Origin: Comamonas serinivorans
GTDB taxonomy: Bacteria > Pseudomonadota > Gammaproteobacteria > Burkholderiales > Burkholderiaceae_C
Direction: 5' to 3'
Assembly (NCBI RefSeq): GCF_002158865.1
Contig: NZ_CP021455.1
Location: forward strand, 4,030,001 to 4,094,000
DNA: 64,000 nt
Part shown: in pieces, positions 51,306 to 59,504 of the stretch
Layout of the letters: every line of letters begins with the position of its first letter
Numbering within the stretch: position 1 is the stretch's first letter
The notes under the pieces: model-generated
Seen by the model: only the letters and a program-made list of their open reading frames with translations
What the model was told of the DNA's origin: nothing
Databases searched by the model: none
Made by a program: the position numbers and the translations under genes

Positions 51306-51357
51306 GCAGTATTCAGTCATATTCGAGGGTTCATGATCGGGAATCAGGCCATACTCC
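51306..51357. repeat. Dispersed 52-bp hairpin element, copy 12 (carries a start codon)
   Basis: Ends GCAGTAT and ATACTCC; pairing is less regular than in other copies. The ATG at 51333 within its loop side is the only ordinary start codon for the lipoprotein frame downstream. Confidence 0.78.
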
Positions 51358-52055
51358 ATAGCCCCTCTGGCAACCCGAATCACCTCCTCGGCTCAGACTC
51401 GGCCACGACCGCGGCTGGCGACCTTGCGACGCGCAGGGCCTCCGCTCGGCCCCACTGGGGTCTGCAGCTCGCGCGTGGCGCCAGTGTCTTGGGCCTGGCG
51501 CTGGGCCTGCAGGCCTGCCAACCCGCCCCCAGCCCTGCCGGGACCGCCATCGTGCCCGCGTCCGTCCCTTCTGCTTCAGCCTCCGCCCCGATGCCGGGAC
51601 CGCTCCCGGTCGACGCCACCACGCGCTTCTTGGCCGAGCGCGAATGGGTGCACTTTGGCCAAGCCATCCGTCAGCCCGAGCTGGGCCTGCAGCACCAACC
51701 CGGCGTGCTGCAGTGCCTGGACAACCTGCGGCCCGACGACTTTGCGCCCACGGTCGCCCGGCTGTTGCGCCTCGCCTTGACCGAGCCGGAGCGTCAGCAG
51801 GCCAACGACTTCTTCACCAGCCGCCCCGGCCAGGCCCTGAGCCAGGCCGTGCTGGCCAGCCTGCGAGGCGATGCGCAAGCCTGGCAGCGCATGCAGGACA
51901 GCCTGGACGTGGCCGACCTGCAGGCGCAGCTGCGGTTCACGCAGTCGGCCGCCGGCCGGCGCGTCCTGCAGGACCTGGGGCCCGACGCCCGGGTGCAGCT
52001 GCGCGAGCTGCTCATGGACCGCATCGCCAGTTGCCGCGTCGCCACGCGCGCCTGA
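51333..52055 (+). CDS. Putative lipoprotein with DUF2059-like C-terminal domain
   Basis: A 240-residue exported protein. A lipobox is visible in LGLALGLQACQPAPSP at about residues 54-64, after an Arg-rich segment. The C-terminal half (RLLRLALTEPERQQANDFFT, SRPGQALSQAVLASL, LRFTQSAAGRRVLQDLG) resembles DUF2059 helical proteins, a family of unknown function. The only ATG before the lipobox is at 51333 inside a hairpin element; it gives an unusually long leader of more than 50 residues. GAGGG lies just upstream of this ATG. The true start may be a rare codon downstream. It follows uvrA by 266 bases. Confidence 0.68.
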   Translation: MIGNQAILHSPSGNPNHLLGSDSATTAAGDLATRRASARPHWGLQLARGASVLGLALGLQACQPAPSPAGTAIVPASVPSASASAPMPGPLPVDATTRFLAEREWVHFGQAIRQPELGLQHQPGVLQCLDNLRPDDFAPTVARLLRLALTEPERQQANDFFTSRPGQALSQAVLASLRGDAQAWQRMQDSLDVADLQAQLRFTQSAAGRRVLQDLGPDARVQLRELLMDRIASCRVATRA

Positions 52056-52164
52056 GCGTTCCGGCGATTCCGTCAACGATCGGGATTTCAGGGTCGGTAG
52101 CACAGGCTCGCCGCAGCGCGACAGGCGCGGCATTCTGCTCACAACCCCTCGGCCGCCACAGGCC

Positions 52165-53082
52165 TCAGCGGTCGAGGTGCGGCTTCATCAAGGCTTCGAA
52201 CCAGTCCATGAACACGCTGAGCCGGCGCGTTTTCTGGCGCCGATGCGGGTACAGCAGCGTGACCGGCAGCGGCGGTGCGCAGTGGGCCGGCATCACCTCC
52301 ACCAGTTCGCCACGCTGCAGCAGGTCGGCCACGTCGAAACGCGGGATCTGGATCAGGCCCAGGCCAGCGCGGGCACAGGCGATGTAGCTTTCGACGTTGT
52401 TGGCGATCACCCGGGCCGCCAGGGCCAGGGTCTGCGGGGTGCCATCGGCCGCCTGCCACTCCCAGGGCAAGGTGCGGCCCGTGGTTGGCGAGGCATAGCC
52501 CACCATCCAGTGCCCGCCCTGGATGGCGTCCAGGTCGTCGAGGTGGTGCGGCACGCCCTGCGCCTGCAGGTAGGCCGGGCTGGCGCAGTTGACCAGTCCC
52601 ACCATGCCCAGGCGCCGCTGCACCAGCGAGCTGTCCTTCACCGCTCCGAAGCGCACGGCGCAATCCACACCGGCCTGCACCAGGTCGATGGCGCGGTCGC
52701 TGGAGCCCAGGCTCAGCTGCAGCCTGGGGTGGTGGGCCAACAGCGCGGGCAAGGCCGGCACCACCAGGCGACGCGCGATGCGGCTGGGGACGTCCACGGT
52801 CAGGGCGCCACTGACCTGGTGCGCGCGGGTCTGGAACAGCTGGGCGATGTCATGGGCCTCGCTCAGCAAGGGCCGCACGCGTTCCAGCAAAGTGGCGCCA
52901 TCGGGGGTCAGGCTGACCTGCCGGGTCGTGCGGTGCAGCAGGCGCACGCCGACCTCGTGCTCGAGTTGGGCGATGGCGGCCGATACCGTGGCGCGCGGCA
53001 GGTCCAGCACATTCGAGGCCTGGATGAAGCTGCGCAGATCGGCCACGTGAACAAAGATGCGGTAACGGTCTAGTCGATCCAT
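52165..53082 (-). CDS. LysR-family regulator (DsdC/CrgA-type group)
   Basis: A 305-residue LysR protein. The helix-turn-helix is in RSFIQASNVLDLPRATVSAA and AIAQLEHEVGVRLLHRTTRQ, the pattern of the common LysR group with the T-R-Q-V motif. The effector domain shows LTVDVPSRIARRLVVPALPA, HPRLQLSLGSSDRAIDLV and DCAVRFGAVKDSSLV. I start at 53082 (MDRLDRYRIFVHVADLRSF). It lies downstream of the small membrane protein and SDR genes on the same strand, separated by hairpin element copy 13. It may regulate the SDR gene through the inverted repeat at 54394-54418. Confidence 0.9.
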   Translation of the reverse strand: MDRLDRYRIFVHVADLRSFIQASNVLDLPRATVSAAIAQLEHEVGVRLLHRTTRQVSLTPDGATLLERVRPLLSEAHDIAQLFQTRAHQVSGALTVDVPSRIARRLVVPALPALLAHHPRLQLSLGSSDRAIDLVQAGVDCAVRFGAVKDSSLVQRRLGMVGLVNCASPAYLQAQGVPHHLDDLDAIQGGHWMVGYASPTTGRTLPWEWQAADGTPQTLALAARVIANNVESYIACARAGLGLIQIPRFDVADLLQRGELVEVMPAHCAPPLPVTLLYPHRRQKTRRLSVFMDWFEALMKPHLDR

Positions 53083-53218
53083 GCCGCCAGTGTGGCATCG
53101 CCAGGGCGGATCACACCGGGGCATCCAGGACAAGCACGCGGCCGGCATGTCCTGGCGCCGTGGTCACCGGCGACGGGCGACCCGGTTCATGTCAGGGTTG
53201 GCCGCAGCCCGATATAAC

Positions 53219-53270
53219 AGAGTATGCCGGCATACCCGATGAAAATGCATCGACATACCGGTCATACTGT
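53219..53270. repeat. Dispersed 52-bp hairpin element, copy 13
   Basis: Ends AGAGTAT and ATACTGT. Paired blocks include GTATGCCGG with CCGGTCATAC and CGATG with CATCG. Its last base is the first base of the stop codon of the membrane protein gene (53270-53272). Confidence 0.85.
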
Positions 53271-53512
53271 CATTGCCGCCACCAAAGCACCCAGGCCGCG
53301 GCCACTGGCACCCCGAACAGCACGAGGTGAATGGGCAGCTCTTCGGCCAGGGTGTACCCATGCGACAGGCCGGTGCGCAGGTTGAGCGCGGTGACGCCCA
53401 GCCAGACCACGGTGAACAGACCTGCCGCCAGGAGGCGGTGTGCGGCGGGCGTGAGCCGCAGCGCCAGCGCCGCCAGCACCAGGCCGATCACAACGATGAT
53501 GAGCGTGCGCAT
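53270..53512 (-). CDS. Small three-helix membrane protein
   Basis: An 80-residue hydrophobic protein: MRTLIIVVIGLVLAALALRL, LLAAGLFTVVWLGVTALNLR and IHLVLFGVPVAAAWVLWW are three membrane segments. The segment between helices 2 and 3 (TGLSHGYTLAEELPIH) is polar. The family is unknown to me, though similar proteins occur beside dehydrogenases. It is 28 bases downstream of the SDR gene on the same strand. The stop codon overlaps the hairpin element, so the C-terminus (WWRQ) ends exactly at the repeat. Confidence 0.75.
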   Translation of the reverse strand: MRTLIIVVIGLVLAALALRLTPAAHRLLAAGLFTVVWLGVTALNLRTGLSHGYTLAEELPIHLVLFGVPVAAAWVLWWRQ

Positions 53513-53540
53513 GGCGACTCCTCCGCAAACGGGTTGGGCA

Positions 53541-54314
53541 TCACTTGGTGGTGTAGCCGCCGTTGATCAGCAGCGTCTGGCCCGTGATCCACCAGCCATC
53601 GCTGACCAGGTGGCGGATGAACGGCACCACGTCCTCGATGTGGGTCAGGCCCGTGGGCGTGAACGGCGACAGGGCAGCCGCGGTCTTGTGGTAGGCCACG
53701 GCGTCTGCGCCCTCGGCCGGGTAGAAGAACGGCGTGTCCATGGGGCCTGGGCCCACGGCCGTGACCGAAATGCCGCGTGCGCCGAACTCCTTGGCCGCCG
53801 CGCGCGTGAAGTGCTCCACGGGCGCCTTGGTGCCCGCATACGCGGCATAGAACGGGGTGAACGCCCCCAGCAGCGAGGTGACCAGCGTGCAGACCTTGCC
53901 GTTGTCGTTCACGTGCTTGCCCGCTTCCTTCAGGAAGAAGAAGGCCGACTTGGAGTTGACGGCCGTCATCTCGTCGTATTCGGCTTCGCTGATCTCGACC
54001 AGGGGCTTCTTGAGCACCTTGCCCACGGTGTTGATGGCGATGTCGGGACGGCCGACGGCGGCAATCGCCTGGGCGAACAGGCTTTCAACGGCGCCTGCGG
54101 TCGTCAGGTCGGCCTGGATGGCCACGGCCTTGGCGCCCGCCTTCTCGATGGCGGCCACGGTGGCGTCGGCTTCGGCCTTGCTGCTGGCGCTGTTGTAGTG
54201 GACGACCACGGCCTTGGCGCCCTGCTCGGCGAGGTCGCGCGCGATGAGGCCGCCCAGGTTCTTGGCGCCGCCGGCGATGAGGGCAACCTTGCCCCGGATG
54301 GAATGGTCAGCCAT
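53541..54314 (-). CDS. Short-chain dehydrogenase/reductase
   Basis: A 257-residue classical SDR. The cofactor loop is ALIAGGAKNLGGLIARDLAE, the N-x-x-G region is INTVGKV, and the catalytic Ser-Tyr-Lys appears as TSLLGAFTPFYAAYAGTKAP. The C-terminal part (GISVTAVGPGPMDTPFFYP, ITGQTLLINGGYTTK) is typical. HYNSASSKAEADA after strand 2 suggests NADP preference, though this is weak. The substrate is unknown. The start at 54314 has AGGGAG seven bases upstream. It is the first gene of a small minus-strand operon with the membrane protein. Confidence 0.9.
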   Translation of the reverse strand: MADHSIRGKVALIAGGAKNLGGLIARDLAEQGAKAVVVHYNSASSKAEADATVAAIEKAGAKAVAIQADLTTAGAVESLFAQAIAAVGRPDIAINTVGKVLKKPLVEISEAEYDEMTAVNSKSAFFFLKEAGKHVNDNGKVCTLVTSLLGAFTPFYAAYAGTKAPVEHFTRAAAKEFGARGISVTAVGPGPMDTPFFYPAEGADAVAYHKTAAALSPFTPTGLTHIEDVVPFIRHLVSDGWWITGQTLLINGGYTTK

Positions 54315-54393
54315 GTGTGTGCTCCCTGTGTGAGTGAAACCGCCCACAGTCTAGGCAGATCACCCGCGCCGATCAGCACCGTTGAACGGGATA

Positions 54394-54418
54394 CATTGTT
54401 CAGCCAGGCCGAACAATG
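54394..54418. promoter_or_regulatory. Inverted repeat upstream of the SDR gene
   Basis: Perfect 8-base arms CATTGTTC/GAACAATG with a 9-base spacer, containing a T-N11-A core. It is 80 bases upstream of the SDR start and 10 bases after the pgi stop. It could be a LysR operator, or a hairpin at the end of pgi; it has no T-tract. Confidence 0.5.
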
Positions 54419-54427
54419 CGAGCCTCC

Positions 54428-56017
54428 TCAGCCGCGCAAGCGCGCGATCAGGTCGGCGGTGGACGCATCCAGGCCCGCGACATCGCCTGTGGCCAGGCGC
54501 GGCGTCACGTCCTTGGCGATCTGCTTGCCCAGCTCCACGCCCCATTGGTCAAACGGGTTGATGCCCCAGATGGCCGCGCTGACGAAGACGCGGTGCTCGT
54601 ACAGGGCGATCAGCGCGCCCAGAGACGCCGGATCCAGGGCGTCAAGCAGCAGGAAACTGCTGGGCCGATTGCCCGAACAGGCGCGGTGGGGGTTCTCATG
54701 CTGCACCCCCATCATGAGGGCGCGCGCCTGCGCCAGGGCATTGGCCACGAGGTTGCGGTGCTGCCGGGGCAGGAAAGGCCCCGGCGTGCGGGCCGCGATG
54801 AACTCCACCGGAATCACATCCGGACCCTGGTGCACCATCTCGAAAAACGCGTGTTGGCCGTTGGTGCCGGGTTCGCCCCAGATCACCGGCGAGGTCGCCC
54901 AGTCCAGGGGCCGGCCGTCCACGTCCACGCCTTTGCCGTTGCTCTCCATCTCCAGCTGCTGCAGGTAGGCCGGCAGGCGGCGCAGGTTGTGGCTGTAGGG
55001 CGCGATGCAGCGGCTGCCCAGGCCGTGGAAATTGCGGTACCAGATGTCGAGCAGGCCCAGGCGCACCGGCAGGTTGTGCGCCAGCGGTGCGTCGCGGAAA
55101 TGCCGGTCCATGGCGTGGGCGCCGGCCAGCAACTCGCGGAACCCGGCGGCCCCGATGGCGATCGCGATGGGCAACCCGATGGCCGACCACAGCGAAAACC
55201 GTCCGCCGACCCAGTCCCAAAAACCCAGGATGGTCTGCACGCCGAAGGCCTGCGCCTCGGCCACGTTGGCCGTCAGCGCCAGGAAATGATCGGCCAACGC
55301 CAGGCCCTGCGCCTGCGTGTCCGGGTGCTGCAGGAACCAGTCACGCGCCGCGCGGGCGTTCACCATGGTTTCGGCCGTGGTGAAGGTCTTGGACGCGATC
55401 AGGAAGCGCGTGTTGGCCGGCTGCAGGTGTTCCAGCAAGGCCCCCAGCTCCATGCCGTCGACGTTGGAGACGAAATGCAGGCGCTTGCGCGTCTGGCAGC
55501 CGGCCGCCGGCCGCCAGCCCTCCAGGGCCTGCACCGTCATGTGCGGGCCCAGGTCCGAGCCGCCGATGCCGATGTTGACGACGTCGGTGATCTGCGGATT
55601 CGCGCGCACCGCCTCGGCCAAGGCCAGCATCTCGTTCAGGCCGTCGTGAACCTGCGCGAGTTTGTCCTGCAGGTGCGTCGGCACCTCGTGGGCCGCATCG
55701 GGGGGCACGCGCAGCAGGCTGTGCAGGGCCGCACGGCCCTCGGTCACGTTGACCGCAGCGCCGGAGAACATGGCCTCGCGCTGTGCCGGCAGGCCCCGCT
55801 GCTCGGCCAACTCGACCAACAGCGCCAGCGCGCGGTCGTCCACCAGGTGCTTGGACAGGTCGGCATACACCTGGGGCGCCTGCACGCCCATGCGCGCCAC
55901 ACGCCCCGCATCCTGCGTGAAGGCGGCGCACAGGTCGAACCCCTGCGCCAGCTGCGCATGGTGGGCGGCCAGCGCCGCCCAGGCGGGCACCTGGTTGCAG
56001 GGAACGCGCTCGGTCAC
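54428..56017 (-). CDS. pgi: Glucose-6-phosphate isomerase
   Basis: A 529-residue phosphoglucose isomerase, interconverting glucose-6-P and fructose-6-P. Signature blocks: VVNIGIGGSDLGPHM, SKTFTTAETMVNA, GFWDWVGGRFSLWSAIGLPI (PGI signature 1), LPAYLQQLEMESNGKGVD, VIWGEPGTNGQHAFFEMVHQ, and GINPFDQWGVELGK (signature 2). The GTG at 56017 is chosen because GGAGG lies five bases upstream; a further in-frame ATG at 56038 lacks such a site. It is 43 bases downstream of the transaldolase gene on the same strand, so the two sugar-phosphate enzymes are probably co-transcribed. Confidence 0.95.
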   Translation of the reverse strand: MTERVPCNQVPAWAALAAHHAQLAQGFDLCAAFTQDAGRVARMGVQAPQVYADLSKHLVDDRALALLVELAEQRGLPAQREAMFSGAAVNVTEGRAALHSLLRVPPDAAHEVPTHLQDKLAQVHDGLNEMLALAEAVRANPQITDVVNIGIGGSDLGPHMTVQALEGWRPAAGCQTRKRLHFVSNVDGMELGALLEHLQPANTRFLIASKTFTTAETMVNARAARDWFLQHPDTQAQGLALADHFLALTANVAEAQAFGVQTILGFWDWVGGRFSLWSAIGLPIAIAIGAAGFRELLAGAHAMDRHFRDAPLAHNLPVRLGLLDIWYRNFHGLGSRCIAPYSHNLRRLPAYLQQLEMESNGKGVDVDGRPLDWATSPVIWGEPGTNGQHAFFEMVHQGPDVIPVEFIAARTPGPFLPRQHRNLVANALAQARALMMGVQHENPHRACSGNRPSSFLLLDALDPASLGALIALYEHRVFVSAAIWGINPFDQWGVELGKQIAKDVTPRLATGDVAGLDASTADLIARLRG

Positions 56018-56060
56018 ACCATCCTCCGCACGGGGCACCTGTCGGAGCCTCGGCCTGCGT

Positions 56061-57023
56061 TCATGCAGCCTGCATCAGCTGTTCGAGCTTCACCGCATCG
56101 GCCGCGAAGGCGCGGATGCCTTCGGCGAGCTTGTCGGTGGCCATGGCGTCGTGGTTCAACGCATAGCGGAACGAGACCTCGTCAAAGCGCACGGCCTGCA
56201 TCTCGGTCTGCTTGGCGGTCTGGGCATCGAGGGCGCGGGGCACGTCGTCGGTGCTCGCCTGCAGCTGAGCCAGCAGATCGGGCGAGATCGTCAGCAGGTC
56301 ACAGCCGGCCAGGGCCACGATCTGGCCCACGTTGCGGAAGCTGGCGCCCATGATTTCCGTGGCCACATCGAAGTGCTTGTAGTGGTCGAAGATGGCCCGC
56401 ACCGATTGCACACCGGGGTCGTTGGCGCCCGCCATGGCGGCCTCGTCCCAGCTGCTGCCGGCCTGCTTCTTGTACCAGTCGTAGATGCGGCCCACGAAGG
56501 GCGAGATGAGCTTCACGCCGGCCTGGGCGCAGGCCACGGCCTGGCAGAACGAGAACAGCAGCGTCAAGTTGGTGTGGATGCCTTCGTTTTCCAGCTCGCG
56601 CGCGGCCTGAATGCCTTCCCAGGTCGAGGCGATCTTGATCAGCACCCGCTCGCGGTCGATGCCGTGCGCCGCGTAGTCGGCCACGATGCGCTTGCCACGC
56701 GCCACGGTGGCGGCCGTGTCGAACGACAGGCGGGCATCCACCTCGGTGGACACCCGGCCCGGAATCAGCTGGAGGATCTCCAGGCCGAACTGGACGATGA
56801 GCGCGTCCATCTGCTCGTCGAGCGGCCGGCCGGCATGGGCCTGCACCACCGATTGCAACAGGTGTGCGTACTCGGGCTTTTGCACCGCCTTGAGGATGAG
56901 CGACGGGTTGGTCGTGGCGTCCTGTGGCTTGAACTGGGCAAGCTGCAGGAAATCGCCGGTATCGGCCACCACCGTGGTCAGGGTCTTGAGCGCGTCCAGC
57001 GCGCTCCGTTGCGAGGCAGTCAT
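56061..57023 (-). CDS. tal: Transaldolase
   Basis: A 320-residue transaldolase of the non-oxidative pentose phosphate pathway. The opening is TTVVADTGDFLQLAQFKPQD with ATTNPSLILKA (signature 1). The Schiff-base lysine is in RVLIKIASTWEGIQAARELE (signature 2). ISPFVGRIYDWYKK and IMGASFRNVGQIVALAGCDL are also standard. Length equals the E. coli TalB class. It starts 37 bases from hairpin element copy 14 and precedes pgi. It transfers a dihydroxyacetone unit between sedoheptulose-7-P and glyceraldehyde-3-P. Confidence 0.95.
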   Translation of the reverse strand: MTASQRSALDALKTLTTVVADTGDFLQLAQFKPQDATTNPSLILKAVQKPEYAHLLQSVVQAHAGRPLDEQMDALIVQFGLEILQLIPGRVSTEVDARLSFDTAATVARGKRIVADYAAHGIDRERVLIKIASTWEGIQAARELENEGIHTNLTLLFSFCQAVACAQAGVKLISPFVGRIYDWYKKQAGSSWDEAAMAGANDPGVQSVRAIFDHYKHFDVATEIMGASFRNVGQIVALAGCDLLTISPDLLAQLQASTDDVPRALDAQTAKQTEMQAVRFDEVSFRYALNHDAMATDKLAEGIRAFAADAVKLEQLMQAA

Positions 57024-57059
57024 GACAATGGCTTTGGCAATTCGGGCATTCGCCCTGGC

Positions 57060-57111
57060 AGAGTATGGCCTGATTGCCGTTTAACAATCAACGACAATCA
57101 GGCCATACTCC
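57060..57111. repeat. Dispersed 52-bp hairpin element, copy 14
   Basis: Ends AGAGTAT and ATACTCC. The outer stem is 16 bp with no mismatch after the first base (GAGTATGGCCTGATTG with CAATCAGGCCATACTC). It lies between lpxC and tal, both on the minus strand. Confidence 0.9.
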
Positions 57112-57123
57112 ATGATCAAGTGT

Positions 57124-58047
57124 TCACCAGGCAGGAACCAGGTTCGCAAACCCTTTGGGTGCCTGCCTGTCGTCGTTGAAGCTGACGATCTCGTAGGCAT
57201 GGGGCTGAGCCAGCAAGGCGCGCAGCAGCTGGTTGTTGAGCCCATGGCCGGAGCGGAAGGCGCTGTAGGCCGCCAGCAAGGGGTGGCCGACGCAGTACAG
57301 GTCGCCGATCGCATCGAGCAACTTGTGGCGCGCGAACTCCTCTTCGTAGCGCAGGCCGCCGGCGTTGAGGACCTTGTAGTCGTCCATGACGATGGCGTTG
57401 TCGAACCCACCGCCCAGCGCCAGGCCCGATGCGCGCAGCATCTCCACGTCCTTGCTGAAGGTGAAGGTGCGTGCCCGCGCGATGTCGCGCGAGTAGCGGC
57501 CCGAGCCCATGTCGAACTCGATGCGTTGCCCGGTGGAGTCCACCGCCGGGTGATCGAAGTCGATCTCGAAACTCAGCGTGTACCCATGAAAAGGATCGAG
57601 GCGCGCCCATTTCTCGGTCTTGCCTTCGCCGTCGCGGATCTCGACCGGCTTGAGCACGCGCAGGAACTTGCGCGGCGCGGCCTGCGCTTCGATGCCGGCG
57701 CTCTCCAGCAGGAACACGAAGGTGGCCGCAGACCCATCGAGGATGGGCACCTCCTCGCCATCGATGTCGACGTAGAGGTTGTCGATGCCCAGCCCAGCAC
57801 AAGCCGACATGAGGTGCTCGACGGTGCGCACGCGCACCTCGCCCACGTTCAAGGTCGACGCCAGCCGGGTATCGTTGATGGCCTGCGCATTGACGGGAAT
57901 CTCGACCGGCTCGGGCAGGTCGACGCGGCGGAACACGATGCCCGTGTCCGGCTGGGCCGGTCGCAGCACCAGCTCCACCCGGGCACCGCCGTGCAAGCCC
58001 ACGCCCACGGCGCGGGTGACGGTCTTCAAGGTGCGTTGCGCCAACAT
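57124..58047 (-). CDS. lpxC: UDP-3-O-acyl-N-acetylglucosamine deacetylase
   Basis: A 307-residue LpxC, the zinc enzyme of the committed step of lipid A synthesis. The zinc ligands are His in RTVEHLMSACAGLG and the pair in FARHKLLDAIGDLYCVGHPL; the catalytic Glu is the one in RTVEHLM. The fold is duplicated (TRAVGVGLHGGARVELVLRP and LSFEIDFDHPAVD start the halves). I start at 58047 (MLAQRTLKTVTRAVG), 20 bases after the ftsZ stop; ATGs at 58056 and 58062 are possible. It is the last gene of the dcw segment, as is usual in proteobacteria. Confidence 0.95.
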   Translation of the reverse strand: MLAQRTLKTVTRAVGVGLHGGARVELVLRPAQPDTGIVFRRVDLPEPVEIPVNAQAINDTRLASTLNVGEVRVRTVEHLMSACAGLGIDNLYVDIDGEEVPILDGSAATFVFLLESAGIEAQAAPRKFLRVLKPVEIRDGEGKTEKWARLDPFHGYTLSFEIDFDHPAVDSTGQRIEFDMGSGRYSRDIARARTFTFSKDVEMLRASGLALGGGFDNAIVMDDYKVLNAGGLRYEEEFARHKLLDAIGDLYCVGHPLLAAYSAFRSGHGLNNQLLRALLAQPHAYEIVSFNDDRQAPKGFANLVPAW

Positions 58048-58066
58048 GCCGGCCATCCCCATCGCG

Positions 58067-59290
58067 TCAGTCGGCTTGCTTGCGCAGGAAGGCCGGGATC
58101 TCGAAGTCGTCCACACCCGCCGAGGACAGGGCGTCGACCTTGGAGGCCGCCGTCGTGCGGTTGTTGCGCCACACGCTGGGCACGTTGGTGTTGCCGTAAT
58201 CGACCATGCCAGCGATGCCGCCAACTTGCGGGGCAGTACCCATCACCGGCGCCTGTGCCACGAACGAGACGTTGTCCGTACCCGTACGCAGGCCGCCTTG
58301 CACCACCGACATGGTCTGACGCTGGACCGCCTGATCGTGCAGGCCCGTGGCCACCACGGTGACGCGGATGCTGTCGCCCAGCGAATCGTCGTAGGCCGTG
58401 CCATAGATCACATGGGCATCGGCCGACGCGAAGGCGCGGATCGTGGTCATGGCCACGCCCGACTCCTTGAGCTTGAGGTTGCCCTTGGCGGCGCTGATCA
58501 GCACCAACACGCCCTTGGCCCCCGACAGGTCCACACCCTCCAGCAGCGGGCAGGCCACGGCCTGCTCGGCGGCAATGCGGGCGCGGTCCGGACCGCTGGC
58601 CAGGGCCGTGCCCATCATGGCCTTGCCGGGCTCGCCCATCACGGTGCGCACGTCTTCGAAGTCGACGTTCACATGGCCGGGCACGTTGATGATTTCGGCA
58701 ATGCCGCCCACGGCGTTCTTGAGCACGTCGTTGGCCTGCGCGAACGCCTCGTCCTGCGTGATGTCGTCACCCAGGACCTCGAGCAGCTTCTCGTTCAACA
58801 CCACGATCAGCGAGTCGACGTTGGCTTCGAGATCGGCCAGGCCGGCCTCGGCATTGGTCATGCGTCGGCCGCCTTCCCAGTCAAAGGGCTTGGTCACCAC
58901 GCCGACGGTCAGGATGCCCATTTCGCGCGCCACGCGGGCGATGACGGGCGCCGCACCCGTGCCCGTGCCACCGCCCATGCCCGCCGTGATGAACAGCATG
59001 TGCGCGCCATCGATGGCGGCGCGGATGTCTGCCGTTGCCGCTTCAGCCGCTTCACGCCCTTTTTCCGGCTTGCTGCCCGCCCCCAGACCGCTGATCCCGA
59101 GTTGAATCGTGCGCTGCGCGTGCGTGCGCGTGAGCTGTTGCGCATCGGTGTTGGCGCTGATGAACTCCACGCCCTGCACCCGGCAGTTGATCATGTGATC
59201 GACCGCATTGCCGCCACCGCCGCCCACACCGATCACTTTGATCGAGGTGCCTTGGTTAAAACTCTCTTGGTCAAACATCTCAATGGGCAT
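58067..59290 (-). CDS. ftsZ: Cell division protein FtsZ
   Basis: A 407-residue FtsZ, the tubulin-like GTPase that forms the division ring. The GTP-binding motifs are IKVIGVGGGGGNAVDHMI, FITAGMGGGTGTGAAPVIAR (tubulin signature) and FDWEGGRRMTNAEAGLADL. The T7 loop appears as DVNFDE-like HVNVDFEDVRTVM. A variable linker follows residue 320, and the C-terminal peptide DDFEIPAFLRKQAD binds FtsA and ZipA-type partners. A 214-base gap separates it from ftsA, long enough for a dedicated promoter. Expression is expected from both this and upstream dcw promoters. Confidence 0.97.
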   Translation of the reverse strand: MPIEMFDQESFNQGTSIKVIGVGGGGGNAVDHMINCRVQGVEFISANTDAQQLTRTHAQRTIQLGISGLGAGSKPEKGREAAEAATADIRAAIDGAHMLFITAGMGGGTGTGAAPVIARVAREMGILTVGVVTKPFDWEGGRRMTNAEAGLADLEANVDSLIVVLNEKLLEVLGDDITQDEAFAQANDVLKNAVGGIAEIINVPGHVNVDFEDVRTVMGEPGKAMMGTALASGPDRARIAAEQAVACPLLEGVDLSGAKGVLVLISAAKGNLKLKESGVAMTTIRAFASADAHVIYGTAYDDSLGDSIRVTVVATGLHDQAVQRQTMSVVQGGLRTGTDNVSFVAQAPVMGTAPQVGGIAGMVDYGNTNVPSVWRNNRTTAASKVDALSSAGVDDFEIPAFLRKQAD

Positions 59291-59504
59291 GGTTCTCTCC
59301 TGAAGCTTGCGGCGCGCGCGGGTCTAACACAGATGGTTGAAAAGGGAAAAAATAAGGGTCAGGCGGAATCCGCCAATTGTGTCGCATCACACATCGTCTC
59401 CTGTTCACATTTGTATGCAGGGCGAGCTGAATCGCCAAAAAGCGCCACATGCCCGGGCATGCCTGACGCGACCAACCGAAGGGTGAGCAACCGAGACGTC
59501 ATCG

